Shown here in pieces: positions 1 to 5,903 of a DNA stretch of 7,190 nucleotides (its first letter is position 1; each line of letters opens with the position of its first letter). The notes beneath the pieces were generated by a model. That model saw only the letters and a list, made by a program, of their open reading frames with translations. It was not told the DNA's origin and did not search any database. A program made the translations under genes and the position numbers. The stretch is from Lachnospiraceae bacterium (GTDB lineage: Bacteria; Bacillota; Clostridia; Lachnospirales; Lachnospiraceae), in assembly GCA_021202715.1 (NCBI GenBank), contig JAJQCL010000098.1, positions 1 to 7,190 on the forward strand, given 5' to 3'.

Positions 1-1547
1 AACTGTCGCAGGAGACCTTAGACTATATCGTGGACTGCTTCGGGAATGCAGCGGAGATGGCGCAGTTGGGCGGCGTGGATCTTGTGATGATCCACGCAGG
101 CCACGGCTGGCTGCTTCATCAGTTTCTCTCTCCCCTGAATAACCGGCGTACAGACCGCTACGGCGGCTGCCTGGAGAACCGCGCCAGGATCACGCTGGAG
201 GTGATCGAGAACATCCGTAAAAAATGCGGACCTGATTTTCAGATTGAGGTGGGTATGAGCGGCACGGAGCTGGTGGAGGGCGGATTGACGCTGGAAGATC
301 AGATCGAGTTCGCCAGGCTCCTTGATGGGAAGGTGGATCTGATTCATGTATCTTCGGGCACATTCCACGTTCCTTCCACGAACCAGCATATGTTCCCCAA
401 CTGTTTCCTGCCTGAGGGCTGTAATGTCTATCTGGCAGCGGCCATTAAAAAGGCCATGAAACATACGCCGGTAGCTGCTGTAGGAGCTCTTGGCAGTCCG
501 GAGCAGATGGAGAGCGTGATTGCGGAAGGCAAGGCGGACATTGTTGCGCTGGCTCGTCCGCTGCTGGCGGATCCGGAGCTTCCGAACAAACTGAAGGAGG
601 GACGGGAAGAAGAGGTTTATCCCTGTATGCGCTGTATGTCCTGTATCAGTGAATCCTTTGTCCCGTATGTCAAATATCCGTCGCGGATCCGCCGCTGTCC
701 GTCGAATCCAACGGCCTACATCGAGGTCCCGGCCAGTCGGGTGCGTCCGGCCGAACGGGAAAAGAAGATTCTGGTCGTGGGCGGAGGTCCGGCCGGTATG
801 GAGGCCGCAGCCGGATTGGCAGAGCGCGGACACCGCGTGGTTCTCTGCGAAAAGGAGGACGAGCTGGGCGGCATGATGCGCTACGCAAAGTATATTCCGT
901 TTAAGGAAAAAATGGATCAGCTAAGGCAGGTCATGATCGGGCGTCTGCAGCGCAGCGGAACAGAAATTCTTCTGAATACGACAGCGACCCCTGAACTTAC
1001 GAAAGAACTTCGGCCGGATGTGGTTATCGCGGCATTGGGGTCCCGTGCCAGGAAACCGGCGTTCTGGACACCCGACAGTGCGCACCTTGTGATGGCGCTG
1101 GATCTGCTGAAGCATCCGGAACAGGCGGGACAGAATGTCGTCATTGTCGGCGGTGGTCTGGTGGGCTGTGAAATAGCCTGGATCCTGGCAAAAAGCGGGA
1201 GAAAGGTGACGATCCTGAACCGGAAGCCGGAGGTATGCCGTGACGCCATGTTCCTGTACCGGGAAGGGCTGCTGATGGAGCTGGATGAGCTCCACGTGGA
1301 CATTCGGAATGAGGCGGAGTGTGTCGGCGTCCTGGAAAGCGGCGTGATGCTTTCGGAGAAAGGCGGCGCGGCAGTTCCCATGGCTGCGGACACGGTCGTC
1401 ATCGCAACCGGTTTTGCCCCGTTAGGGGAAGAGGCGGAAAGTTTCCGTGGGCTGGCGGACGATTTCTGGCGCATCGGTGATTGCTTCCGGGTTAGAAAAC
1501 TTTTCAATGCGCGGCGTGAAGGCTACAATGCGGGCGCATACATCTGA
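1..1547 (+). CDS. OYE/2,4-dienoyl-CoA reductase-type Fe-S flavoenzyme (5' partial)
   Basis: The reading frame is open from base 3 to the TGA at 1545-1547 (514 codons), so the start lies left of the window; a GTG at base 30 is an internal Val. Family members are about 640-680 residues, so roughly 130-160 N-terminal residues are missing. Seen in order (numbering from base 3): the end of an OYE TIM barrel with HAGHGWLLHQFLSP and NRRTDRYGG (about residues 31-55); a cysteine cluster C208, C211, C214, C232 for a 4Fe-4S centre; a first dinucleotide-binding GGGPAG (about 258-263); a second GGGLVG (about 384-389); and a C-terminal IGD flavin-contact motif. This is the FMN/4Fe-4S/FAD layout of FadH, BaiCD/BaiH and clostridial 2-enoate reductases, which reduce activated C=C bonds with NAD(P)H in the cytoplasm. 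The substrate cannot be read from the sequence. It converges on hutH. Confidence 0.9.
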   Translation, partial: LSQETLDYIVDCFGNAAEMAQLGGVDLVMIHAGHGWLLHQFLSPLNNRRTDRYGGCLENRARITLEVIENIRKKCGPDFQIEVGMSGTELVEGGLTLEDQIEFARLLDGKVDLIHVSSGTFHVPSTNQHMFPNCFLPEGCNVYLAAAIKKAMKHTPVAAVGALGSPEQMESVIAEGKADIVALARPLLADPELPNKLKEGREEEVYPCMRCMSCISESFVPYVKYPSRIRRCPSNPTAYIEVPASRVRPAEREKKILVVGGGPAGMEAAAGLAERGHRVVLCEKEDELGGMMRYAKYIPFKEKMDQLRQVMIGRLQRSGTEILLNTTATPELTKELRPDVVIAALGSRARKPAFWTPDSAHLVMALDLLKHPEQAGQNVVIVGGGLVGCEIAWILAKSGRKVTILNRKPEVCRDAMFLYREGLLMELDELHVDIRNEAECVGVLESGVMLSEKGGAAVPMAADTVVIATGFAPLGEEAESFRGLADDFWRIGDCFRVRKLFNARREGYNAGAYI

Positions 1548-1584
1548 CAACATGAAGTCTTGAATATTTTTATCGGCAAAATAA

Positions 1585-1628
1585 ATAAGCCCCACTTCCG
1601 GAACCGGTAGTTCGGGAGTGGGGCTTAT
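1585..1628. terminator. Shared hairpin terminator between convergent genes
   Basis: ATAAGCCCCACT at 1585-1596 pairs with AGTGGGGCTTAT at 1617-1628, and the stem continues inward through a G·T pair and a one-base bulge to a short loop around CGGT. On the minus strand the stem is followed by TTATTTATTTTG, a good U-tract, so it mainly ends hutH, whose stop codon lies 5 bases away. Reading rightward the tail is less T-rich (ATATGTTTA), but the position just after the flavoenzyme stop suggests it works both ways. Confidence 0.88.
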
Positions 1629-1632
1629 ATGT

Positions 1633-3201
1633 TTACTGGAAATCCGGAAGGTATTCCCGCACGATCTCCAGCAGCTCGCCGCTGCGTACGATCTTTTCCA
1701 TTTCCGCAATATCGGGCCAGATTTCGCGGTCTTTTTCGTAAAAATCTACCTTTTCGCGGACATGACGGAGAATCGCTTCGTGGACCGGGGCGAGGCCCTG
1801 TCCGTGGCTGTTCATCTGGCGGCGCAGATCAATGGCCTGGCAGGCGGTCATAAGCTCATAAGCCAGGACAGACAGCGTGTTCTGGACGATGCTTCCGGCT
1901 TTTCGTGCGGCCGTCGTACCCATGGAGACATAATCCTCCTGGTTGGCGGAGGAGGGGATGGAATCGACGCTGGCGGGATGCGCCAGAATCTTGTTCTCGG
2001 ACACCATGGAAGCGGCCGCATACTGCACGATCATGAAGCCGGAGTTGACGCCGGGGTCCGTGCTGAGGAAGGGCGGCAGGCCGTTGGAGAGGGAGGCATT
2101 GACCATGCGCTCCAGCCGCCGTTCTGACACACCGGCCAGTTCGGAACAGGCGATTCCCAGAGTATCGAAGGGGATCGCCAGAGGCTCTCCATGGAAATTG
2201 CCGCCGGAGATGACGGCTTCATCCTCGAGGAACAGCAGAGGATTGTCTGTAACGGCGTTCAGCTCGATCTCAACCTTGTCACGAACATACTCCAGCGCAT
2301 CGCGGACCGCGCCGTGGATCTGCGGAATGCAGCGGAGAGAGTAGGCATCCTGCACGCGGTCCTGCTGGCAGTGATCAAGAATCTCTGAATCATTCAGAAG
2401 AATACGCATATTGCCTGCTACCAGCATCTGTCCCTTCTGGCCGCGTACGGCATGGATGCGCGGGTCGAAAGCATTGCGCAGGCCGGTGAGTGCTTCAAAA
2501 TCCATGGACCCGATGACATCGGCCATCTGTGCGGCACAGAGGGTATCATACAGAGCCAGGGTTCCCACGGACGTCAGTGCACAGGTCCCGTTTGTCATGC
2601 CCAGACCCTCTTTGCACAGAAGCGTATCCAGAGTTCGGATTCCAGCCCGGGCCATGGCCTCGCCGCCGGGCAGCGTCTGACCTTCGTAGACGGCCTGCCC
2701 TTTTCCGAGCAGAGGCAGCGTCATGTGCGCCAGAGGCGCCAGATCGCCGGAAGCGCCGAGAGAGCCTTTCTGAGGAACGACCGGGACGACGTTTTTATTG
2801 AGCATTTCCGCCAGCATTTCCACCAGCAGAGGGCGCACGCCGGAGACGCCGCCGCACAGAGCGTTTGCACGCAAAAGCATCATGCCGCGCACCACTTCTT
2901 CCGCATACGGCTCGCCGGTTCCCGTGCAGTGGCTGGTGATCAGATTGGTGGAGAGCTGGTTCGACATGCTTTCCGGAACAGCGACTTTCTGGAAGTCGCC
3001 GAAGCCGGTCGTGATGCCGTAGGCAACGCGGCTCTCGGCTGCGATCTTCTCCGCCAGGTCGCGGGAGGCCTGCATGGCCTCAATGGCATCCACTGAAATG
3101 GTTACGGCGGCATGGAAACGGGAGACAGCGACAAAGCTCTCCAGAGTCAGGCTGTGGCCGTCCAGTACAATGTGTTTGATGGAAGAAGGATTCATAATCA
3201 T
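1633..3201 (-). CDS. hutH: Histidine ammonia-lyase
   Basis: This 522-residue cytosolic enzyme deaminates L-histidine to trans-urocanate and ammonia, the first step of the hut pathway. The Ala150-Ser151-Gly152 triad in GSLGASGDLAPLAH forms the MIO electrophile. By family knowledge the active-site residues of Pseudomonas putida HAL map here as Tyr61 (YGITTGFG), His91, Asn204, Gln284, Tyr287, Arg290 (RVQDAYSLR), Phe336 (GGNFHGEP) and Glu422 (NQED). Ser90-His91 is the HAL-type selectivity pair, rather than the His-Leu of tyrosine or Phe-Leu of phenylalanine lyases. Length matches the family (about 500-520). The ATG at 3201 is preceded by GAGG at 3214-3211 with 9 bases between; a second ATG two codons later is spaced less well. 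One oddity is Tyr424, where HALs usually have His after QED. No hutU, hutI or hutG is in view. A promoter lies just upstream and a strong terminator downstream, so it looks monocistronic. Confidence 0.95.
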   Translation of the reverse strand: MIMNPSSIKHIVLDGHSLTLESFVAVSRFHAAVTISVDAIEAMQASRDLAEKIAAESRVAYGITTGFGDFQKVAVPESMSNQLSTNLITSHCTGTGEPYAEEVVRGMMLLRANALCGGVSGVRPLLVEMLAEMLNKNVVPVVPQKGSLGASGDLAPLAHMTLPLLGKGQAVYEGQTLPGGEAMARAGIRTLDTLLCKEGLGMTNGTCALTSVGTLALYDTLCAAQMADVIGSMDFEALTGLRNAFDPRIHAVRGQKGQMLVAGNMRILLNDSEILDHCQQDRVQDAYSLRCIPQIHGAVRDALEYVRDKVEIELNAVTDNPLLFLEDEAVISGGNFHGEPLAIPFDTLGIACSELAGVSERRLERMVNASLSNGLPPFLSTDPGVNSGFMIVQYAAASMVSENKILAHPASVDSIPSSANQEDYVSMGTTAARKAGSIVQNTLSVLAYELMTACQAIDLRRQMNSHGQGLAPVHEAILRHVREKVDFYEKDREIWPDIAEMEKIVRSGELLEIVREYLPDFQ

Positions 3202-3223
3202 GTAAGGTTACCTCGGTTCTTAT

Positions 3224-3250
3224 ACTATATTCTGCTCCCTGAATTGTCAT
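3224..3250 (-). promoter_or_regulatory. Candidate hutH promoter
   Basis: On the minus strand, ATGACA (3250-3245; one mismatch to TTGACA) lies upstream of TATAGT (3229-3224, 15-base spacer) or the overlapping TAGTAT (17-base spacer). Transcription would begin near 3217, leaving a leader of only about 16 bases that just holds the GAGG ribosome binding site. The short leader argues against an RNA switch for this gene if this is the real promoter. Further T-rich upstream DNA offers weaker alternatives, such as TACTAT at 3270-3265. Confidence 0.45.
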
Positions 3251-3320
3251 TTGTTGACCTAAGAATAGTAAAATAAATGGCAAAAATCAATATTAATTCA
3301 AGAAAATTTGGCAATTCTTC

Positions 3321-3334
3321 TTTGCATTTGCAAA
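3321..3334. promoter_or_regulatory. Perfect dyad TTTGCA-TT-TGCAAA, candidate operator
   Basis: Six-base arms TTTGCA (3321-3326) and TGCAAA (3329-3334) are perfect inverted repeats around two bases. The site sits about 105-115 bases upstream of the predicted hutH start of transcription and about 185 bases upstream of the predicted rightward start, a place that suits an activator or a remote operator. It resembles a catabolite (cre) site only loosely, because the central CG is absent. No regulator is assigned. Confidence 0.3.
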
Positions 3335-3519
3335 ATATTCTGATAGTGAATCATCACATGATCACTTTAGCATGAAAAACCGCCGACTCAGTCAAAGAGC
3401 GTTTTCTCCCGCATACTTTCCTCATATCTGCGTAAATTTAATCATACAAATCTTTGTCTTTGTCAAAAACCCAAAACAAAACAGTTTTTCTGATTCTGGC
3501 TGATTTTGTCATTTTTGCG

Positions 3520-3525
3520 TATGAT
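3520..3525 (+). promoter_or_regulatory. Candidate -10 element for the MntP-like gene
   Basis: TATGAT differs from the -10 consensus at one base. No good -35 is visible at 16-18 bases (TGGCTG at 17), so an activator or a different promoter may be used. If real, transcription starts near 3532 and the leader of about 74 bases contains the whole GC-rich hairpin element and the ribosome binding site. Confidence 0.3.
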
Positions 3526-3547
3526 ATGAACAGCAGGGAGCCGTAGG

Positions 3548-3574
3548 CCGTCCGCCGTGGCGGAGCACGGTGCT
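3548..3574 (+). promoter_or_regulatory. GC-rich leader hairpin with an alternative pairing
   Basis: CCGT (3548-3551) pairs with ACGG (3567-3570) and CCGC (3552-3555) with GCGG (3560-3563), closing a CGTG tetraloop with an AGC bulge. A competing hairpin pairs AGCA (3564-3567) with TGCT (3571-3574) around CGG; the two cannot form together because they share 3567-3570. The element lies some 20-45 bases before the start codon of the MntP-like gene and stands out as GC-rich in an AT-rich region. No T-run follows, so it is not a terminator. It does not match any riboswitch consensus I can recall. Confidence 0.4.
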
Positions 3575-3591
3575 TGGAGGATGTGATATGG

Positions 3592-3598
3592 AAGGAGG
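3592..3598 (+). promoter_or_regulatory. Ribosome binding site fixing a TTG start
   Basis: AAGGAGG with a 7-base gap points to TTG at 3606-3608. The in-frame ATG at 3588 cannot be the start because it reaches TAA after four codons (MEGG). A second purine-rich site, GGAGG at 3576-3580, lies 7 bases before that ATG. Confidence 0.85.
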
Positions 3599-3605
3599 AT
3601 AAACC

Positions 3606-4205
3606 TTGGAAATCTGGGAGGTTTTACTGGTCTCCATTGGTCTGTCTCTGGATGTCTTCGCGGCGACAGTGTGTCAGGGAGCTTTATGGGCGCGCGTGAG
3701 CGCGCGGGTGGTTGCCATTGAATGTGCACTTTTCGCGTTCTGGCAGATCCTGGCGCTCCTGGCCGGAAATGCGCTGGCGGCCTTTCCTCTGATGGGAAGC
3801 TTCAGAGAGGCGGCCACATCGATCTGGCTGGTGCTCTCTACGCTGATCTTTCTGGGACTCGGCGTCTATATGTTCATCAAGGCCAGCCGGGCCAGGGAGA
3901 TCGAGGAGCGGAGGCAGGATCTGCTGCGGTGGAAGGAAATCTTCCTGCTGGCGTTTCTGACCAGCCTGGATGCTTTCTTTGCCGGGATGGGGATGGCATT
4001 TCTGGATACGGAGGTGCTTTTCTCCGCGGCGTGTATTTTCATTGTCACAGTGATTGTTGTGGTTGTGGGGATACTGATGGGATACCGGCTGGGCCTTGGC
4101 GTGAGGAAACCGGCCTGGCGGGTCGGCGGCATTTTGCTGACTCTGGCGGGCATCGACGTGCTGATTCGCCTGTTTGTACGGCTGAGTGCGAGCGGGCTGG
4201 CCTGA
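3606..4205 (+). CDS. MntP/DUF204-family membrane protein (putative Mn2+ efflux pump)
   Basis: A 199-residue inner-membrane protein starting at TTG. Six hydrophobic segments are visible at about residues 5-23, 35-57, 72-93, 110-133, 140-160 and 172-192, with a charged loop at 94-110 (AREIEERRQ). The two halves form an internal repeat: GLSLDVFAATVCQGA near residue 12 and LTSLDAFFAGMGMAF near 118, each with the SLD motif whose aspartates (Asp16, Asp122) line the path in this family. That layout, length and motif pair fit the MntP (PF02659) family, whose Escherichia coli member exports manganese; sporulation protein YtaF belongs to the same group. It is divergent outside these motifs, so the transported ion is inferred. 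A radical SAM gene follows after 62 bases with no terminator seen, suggesting one transcript. Confidence 0.8.
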   Translation: MEIWEVLLVSIGLSLDVFAATVCQGALWARVSARVVAIECALFAFWQILALLAGNALAAFPLMGSFREAATSIWLVLSTLIFLGLGVYMFIKASRAREIEERRQDLLRWKEIFLLAFLTSLDAFFAGMGMAFLDTEVLFSAACIFIVTVIVVVVGILMGYRLGLGVRKPAWRVGGILLTLAGIDVLIRLFVRLSASGLA

Positions 4206-4267
4206 CAGCACGATGAAACATACAAAGATAAATCGGGGGACTACTCATTAAGACAGGAGGAAATATC

Positions 4268-5722
4268 ATGGGTACTTTAGGACATGCGGCACAGAGAGCG
4301 GCGTTCGGTGTGGCCATCGACGCGGTGGTGAAGGCATTTCGTCAGGAACCGGAGAAGCGGGAGAAGACTCTCCTGCAGCTGGTCGATCTGGCACAGAAAT
4401 ATATGGGAAAGAATTTTCCGGAAGAGGCGTATGAGGGCGTCCGAAAGACGATCCGCGATCCGGAGAATAAGTGGATGCAGTTCATCGACCGGGGCATCGC
4501 GGAGCTGGACGACCATACGATCCATATGACGGCTCTGAACCTGGGATTCGAGGCGGCTTTCCATGGAACAAAGCTGATTCGGAAAAACCGTAAGGAATAC
4601 GACTGCAGTATTCCCTGGGTGATCCTTCTGGATCCCACCAGTGCCTGCAACCTGCACTGCACGGGCTGCTGGGCCGCGGAATACGGCAACCGCATGAATC
4701 TGACCTTCGAGGATCTGGACCGCATCGTTACCGAGGGCAAGGCGCTGGGGACGTATTTCTACATGTTTACCGGCGGTGAGCCGCTGGTGAGAAAGGCGGA
4801 TCTGATCCGTCTCTGTGAGAAACATAATGACTGTGCGTTCCATTCCTTCACCAACGGTACACTGGTGGATGAGGCCTTCTGTAAGGAAATGCAGCGAGTG
4901 GGAAATCTGTCCCTGTCCATCAGTCTGGAAGGATTCAATGAAGTCAACGACCTGCGCCGGGGCAAGGGTGTCTTCGACAAGGTGATGCATGCCATGGATC
5001 TGCTGCGGGAGCACGGGCAGATCTTCGGGACGTCGATCTGCTATACACGGAATAATGTAGAGGCAGTGACTTCGGACGAATTCCTGGATCTCATCATCGA
5101 AAAGGGCTGCCGTTTCAGCTGGTATTTCCATTATATGCCGGTGGGCAACGACGCGGTGGCCGATCTGCTGCCGACCAAAGAGCAGCGGACCTATATGTAT
5201 CACCGGATCCGTGAAATTCGCGGCATGACAGGCGGGAAACCCATCTTCACCATGGATTTCCAGAATGACGGTGAGTTTGTCGGCGGCTGCATCGCCGGCG
5301 GACGGAATTACTGCCATATCAACGCCAACGGCGATGTGGAACCCTGCGTGTTCGTTCATTACTCGGGGGCGAACATCCACGAGGTCTCTTTGCTGGAGGC
5401 GTTACAGCAGCCGCTGTTCCGCGAGTATCGTGATCGTCAGCCCTTCAACGAGAATCATCTGCAGCCCTGCCCGATGCTGGAGAATCCGGAGCTGCTGCTG
5501 GAGATGGTGGCGAAATCGGGCGCGAAGTCGACCGATCTGGCCTCGCCCGAGAGTGCGGAGCATCTCTGTGGAAAGTGCTTTGATTATGCGAAGACCTGGG
5601 CTCCGCAGGCTAACGAGCTGTGGAGCGGGCGGGAGCATAAGGCGCCGAATTACGAGAACTACAAGGATTCGCCCCGCAATGTACTGGCGGATGACGGAAC
5701 CATGGATCAGGATGCCCTGTAA
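4268..5722 (+). CDS. Radical SAM protein with SPASM-like C-terminal cysteines
   Basis: 484 residues, ATG with AGGAGG 7 bases upstream (4255-4260). The radical SAM core begins at LDPTSACNLHCTGC: Cys127, Cys131 and Cys134 (CX3CX2C) hold the 4Fe-4S cluster that cleaves S-adenosylmethionine, and GGEP at 169-172 contacts SAM. A C-terminal extension carries Cys341, Cys349, Cys360 (INANGDVEPC), Cys401 (QPCPML) and Cys434/Cys437 (CGKC), a pattern like SPASM/Twitch domains with auxiliary clusters. The N-terminal 115 residues lack a motif I can name and look helical and charged. I recall close relatives as widespread uncharacterised radical SAM proteins of gut Clostridia with the same GCWAAEYGN context. 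Substrate unknown. No precursor peptide gene is seen beside it, so peptide maturation is not supported here. No signal peptide. Likely co-transcribed with the MntP-like gene and ended by the terminator downstream. Confidence 0.9.
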   Translation: MGTLGHAAQRAAFGVAIDAVVKAFRQEPEKREKTLLQLVDLAQKYMGKNFPEEAYEGVRKTIRDPENKWMQFIDRGIAELDDHTIHMTALNLGFEAAFHGTKLIRKNRKEYDCSIPWVILLDPTSACNLHCTGCWAAEYGNRMNLTFEDLDRIVTEGKALGTYFYMFTGGEPLVRKADLIRLCEKHNDCAFHSFTNGTLVDEAFCKEMQRVGNLSLSISLEGFNEVNDLRRGKGVFDKVMHAMDLLREHGQIFGTSICYTRNNVEAVTSDEFLDLIIEKGCRFSWYFHYMPVGNDAVADLLPTKEQRTYMYHRIREIRGMTGGKPIFTMDFQNDGEFVGGCIAGGRNYCHINANGDVEPCVFVHYSGANIHEVSLLEALQQPLFREYRDRQPFNENHLQPCPMLENPELLLEMVAKSGAKSTDLASPESAEHLCGKCFDYAKTWAPQANELWSGREHKAPNYENYKDSPRNVLADDGTMDQDAL

Positions 5723-5733
5723 AAATGAAGAGA

Positions 5734-5776
5734 ACGGCCGCTGCCGGAGCCACTTGACTTCGCGGCGGCCGTTTTT
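5734..5776 (+). terminator. Rho-independent terminator
   Basis: ACGGCCGCTGC (5734-5744) pairs with GCGGCGGCCGT (5762-5772), an 11-base-pair stem with one G·T pair, and the stem runs straight into TTTTT (5772-5776). It lies 11 bases after the radical SAM stop codon and separates that unit from the TetR gene. Confidence 0.92.
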
Positions 5777-5809
5777 CAACACTGCCGCATGAGAACTCTG
5801 TCGAAAAAA

Positions 5810-5838
5810 AGAAAGATTGCCTGTCAGAAAGATTCCTG
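5810..5838 (+). repeat. Tandem 16-base direct repeat over the TetR promoter
   Basis: AGAAAGATTGCCTG (5810-5823) is repeated as AGAAAGATTCCTG (5826-5838), identical except for one missing G, with starts 16 bases apart. The first copy covers the -35 and the second fills the spacer, so a protein bound here would meet RNA polymerase. It could also be a chance duplication. Confidence 0.6.
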
Positions 5839-5845
5839 CTAAAAT
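5817..5845 (+). promoter_or_regulatory. Promoter of the TetR-family gene
   Basis: TTGCCT (5817-5822; four of six consensus bases) is followed by exactly 17 bases and then TAAAAT (5840-5845; five of six), with TGC directly before it as an extended -10. Transcription would start near 5852, about 50 bases before the ATG. Repeats overlap both the -35/spacer and the start region, so control at this promoter is likely. Confidence 0.75.
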
Positions 5846-5847
5846 GA

Positions 5848-5875
5848 ACAGATAAGTAACATTTCCGGACAGATA
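5848..5875 (+). repeat. Paired ACAGATA repeats at the TetR transcription start
   Basis: ACAGATA occurs at 5848-5854 and 5869-5875, 21 bases (two helical turns) apart, spanning the predicted start of transcription. An overlapping inverted pair AAATG (5842-5846) and CATTT (5860-5864) is centred at 5853. Either could be the autoregulatory operator; which one cannot be told from one sequence. Confidence 0.45.
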
Positions 5876-5903
5876 TCCACGTACGAGAAAGAAATGGGAA
5901 TAA

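Larger units (their letters stand above)
3202..3605. other. AT-rich divergent intergenic region
   Basis: About 400 bases separate the divergently transcribed hutH and MntP-like genes, and I see no gene here on either strand. The part from about 3240 to 3530 is clearly richer in A+T than the flanking genes, as expected of a control region. It holds the candidate hutH promoter, a perfect dyad at 3321-3334, clustered GTGAT/ATCAC elements at 3346-3366, TTTGTCA copies at 3459-3465 and 3505-3511, a possible -10 for the rightward gene at 3520-3525, and a GC-rich hairpin at 3548-3574. Confidence 0.7.

Noticed and set aside
18..833. Minus-strand open frame (271 codons) under the flavoenzyme
   Set aside because: Antisense to well-supported OYE and Fe-S motifs; the translation has no coherent domain.
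2452..3096. Plus-strand open frame (214 codons) across hutH
   Set aside because: Antisense to the MIO motif region of hutH; low-complexity His/Arg/Gln-rich translation typical of a shadow frame.
1633..3201. Phenylalanine or tyrosine ammonia-lyase or aminomutase instead of HutH
   Set aside because: The Ser90-His91 pair, RVQDAYSLR and NQED motifs and the 522-residue length fit histidine ammonia-lyases; plant-type PALs are about 700 residues with other selectivity residues.
3321..3335. Catabolite repression (cre) site at the TTTGCATTTGCAAA dyad
   Set aside because: Read on the minus strand it misses key fixed positions of the cre consensus, including the central C, so it is kept only as an unassigned dyad.
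3371..3410. Terminator-like pairing of GAAAAAC with GTTTTC
   Set aside because: The stem is interrupted, A/T-rich and has no T-run on either strand; no gene ends nearby that needs it.
3532..3605. A yybP-ykoY manganese riboswitch before the MntP-like gene
   Set aside because: The leader has AGGGAGCCGTAG, which faintly recalls the 5' motif, but the matching 3' motif and three-way junction helices are absent in this short stretch.
4277..5380. Long open frame (367 codons) on the minus strand
   Set aside because: It lies wholly antisense to the radical SAM gene, whose motifs are unmistakable, and its translation shows no recognisable domain; a by-product of GC-rich codon use.
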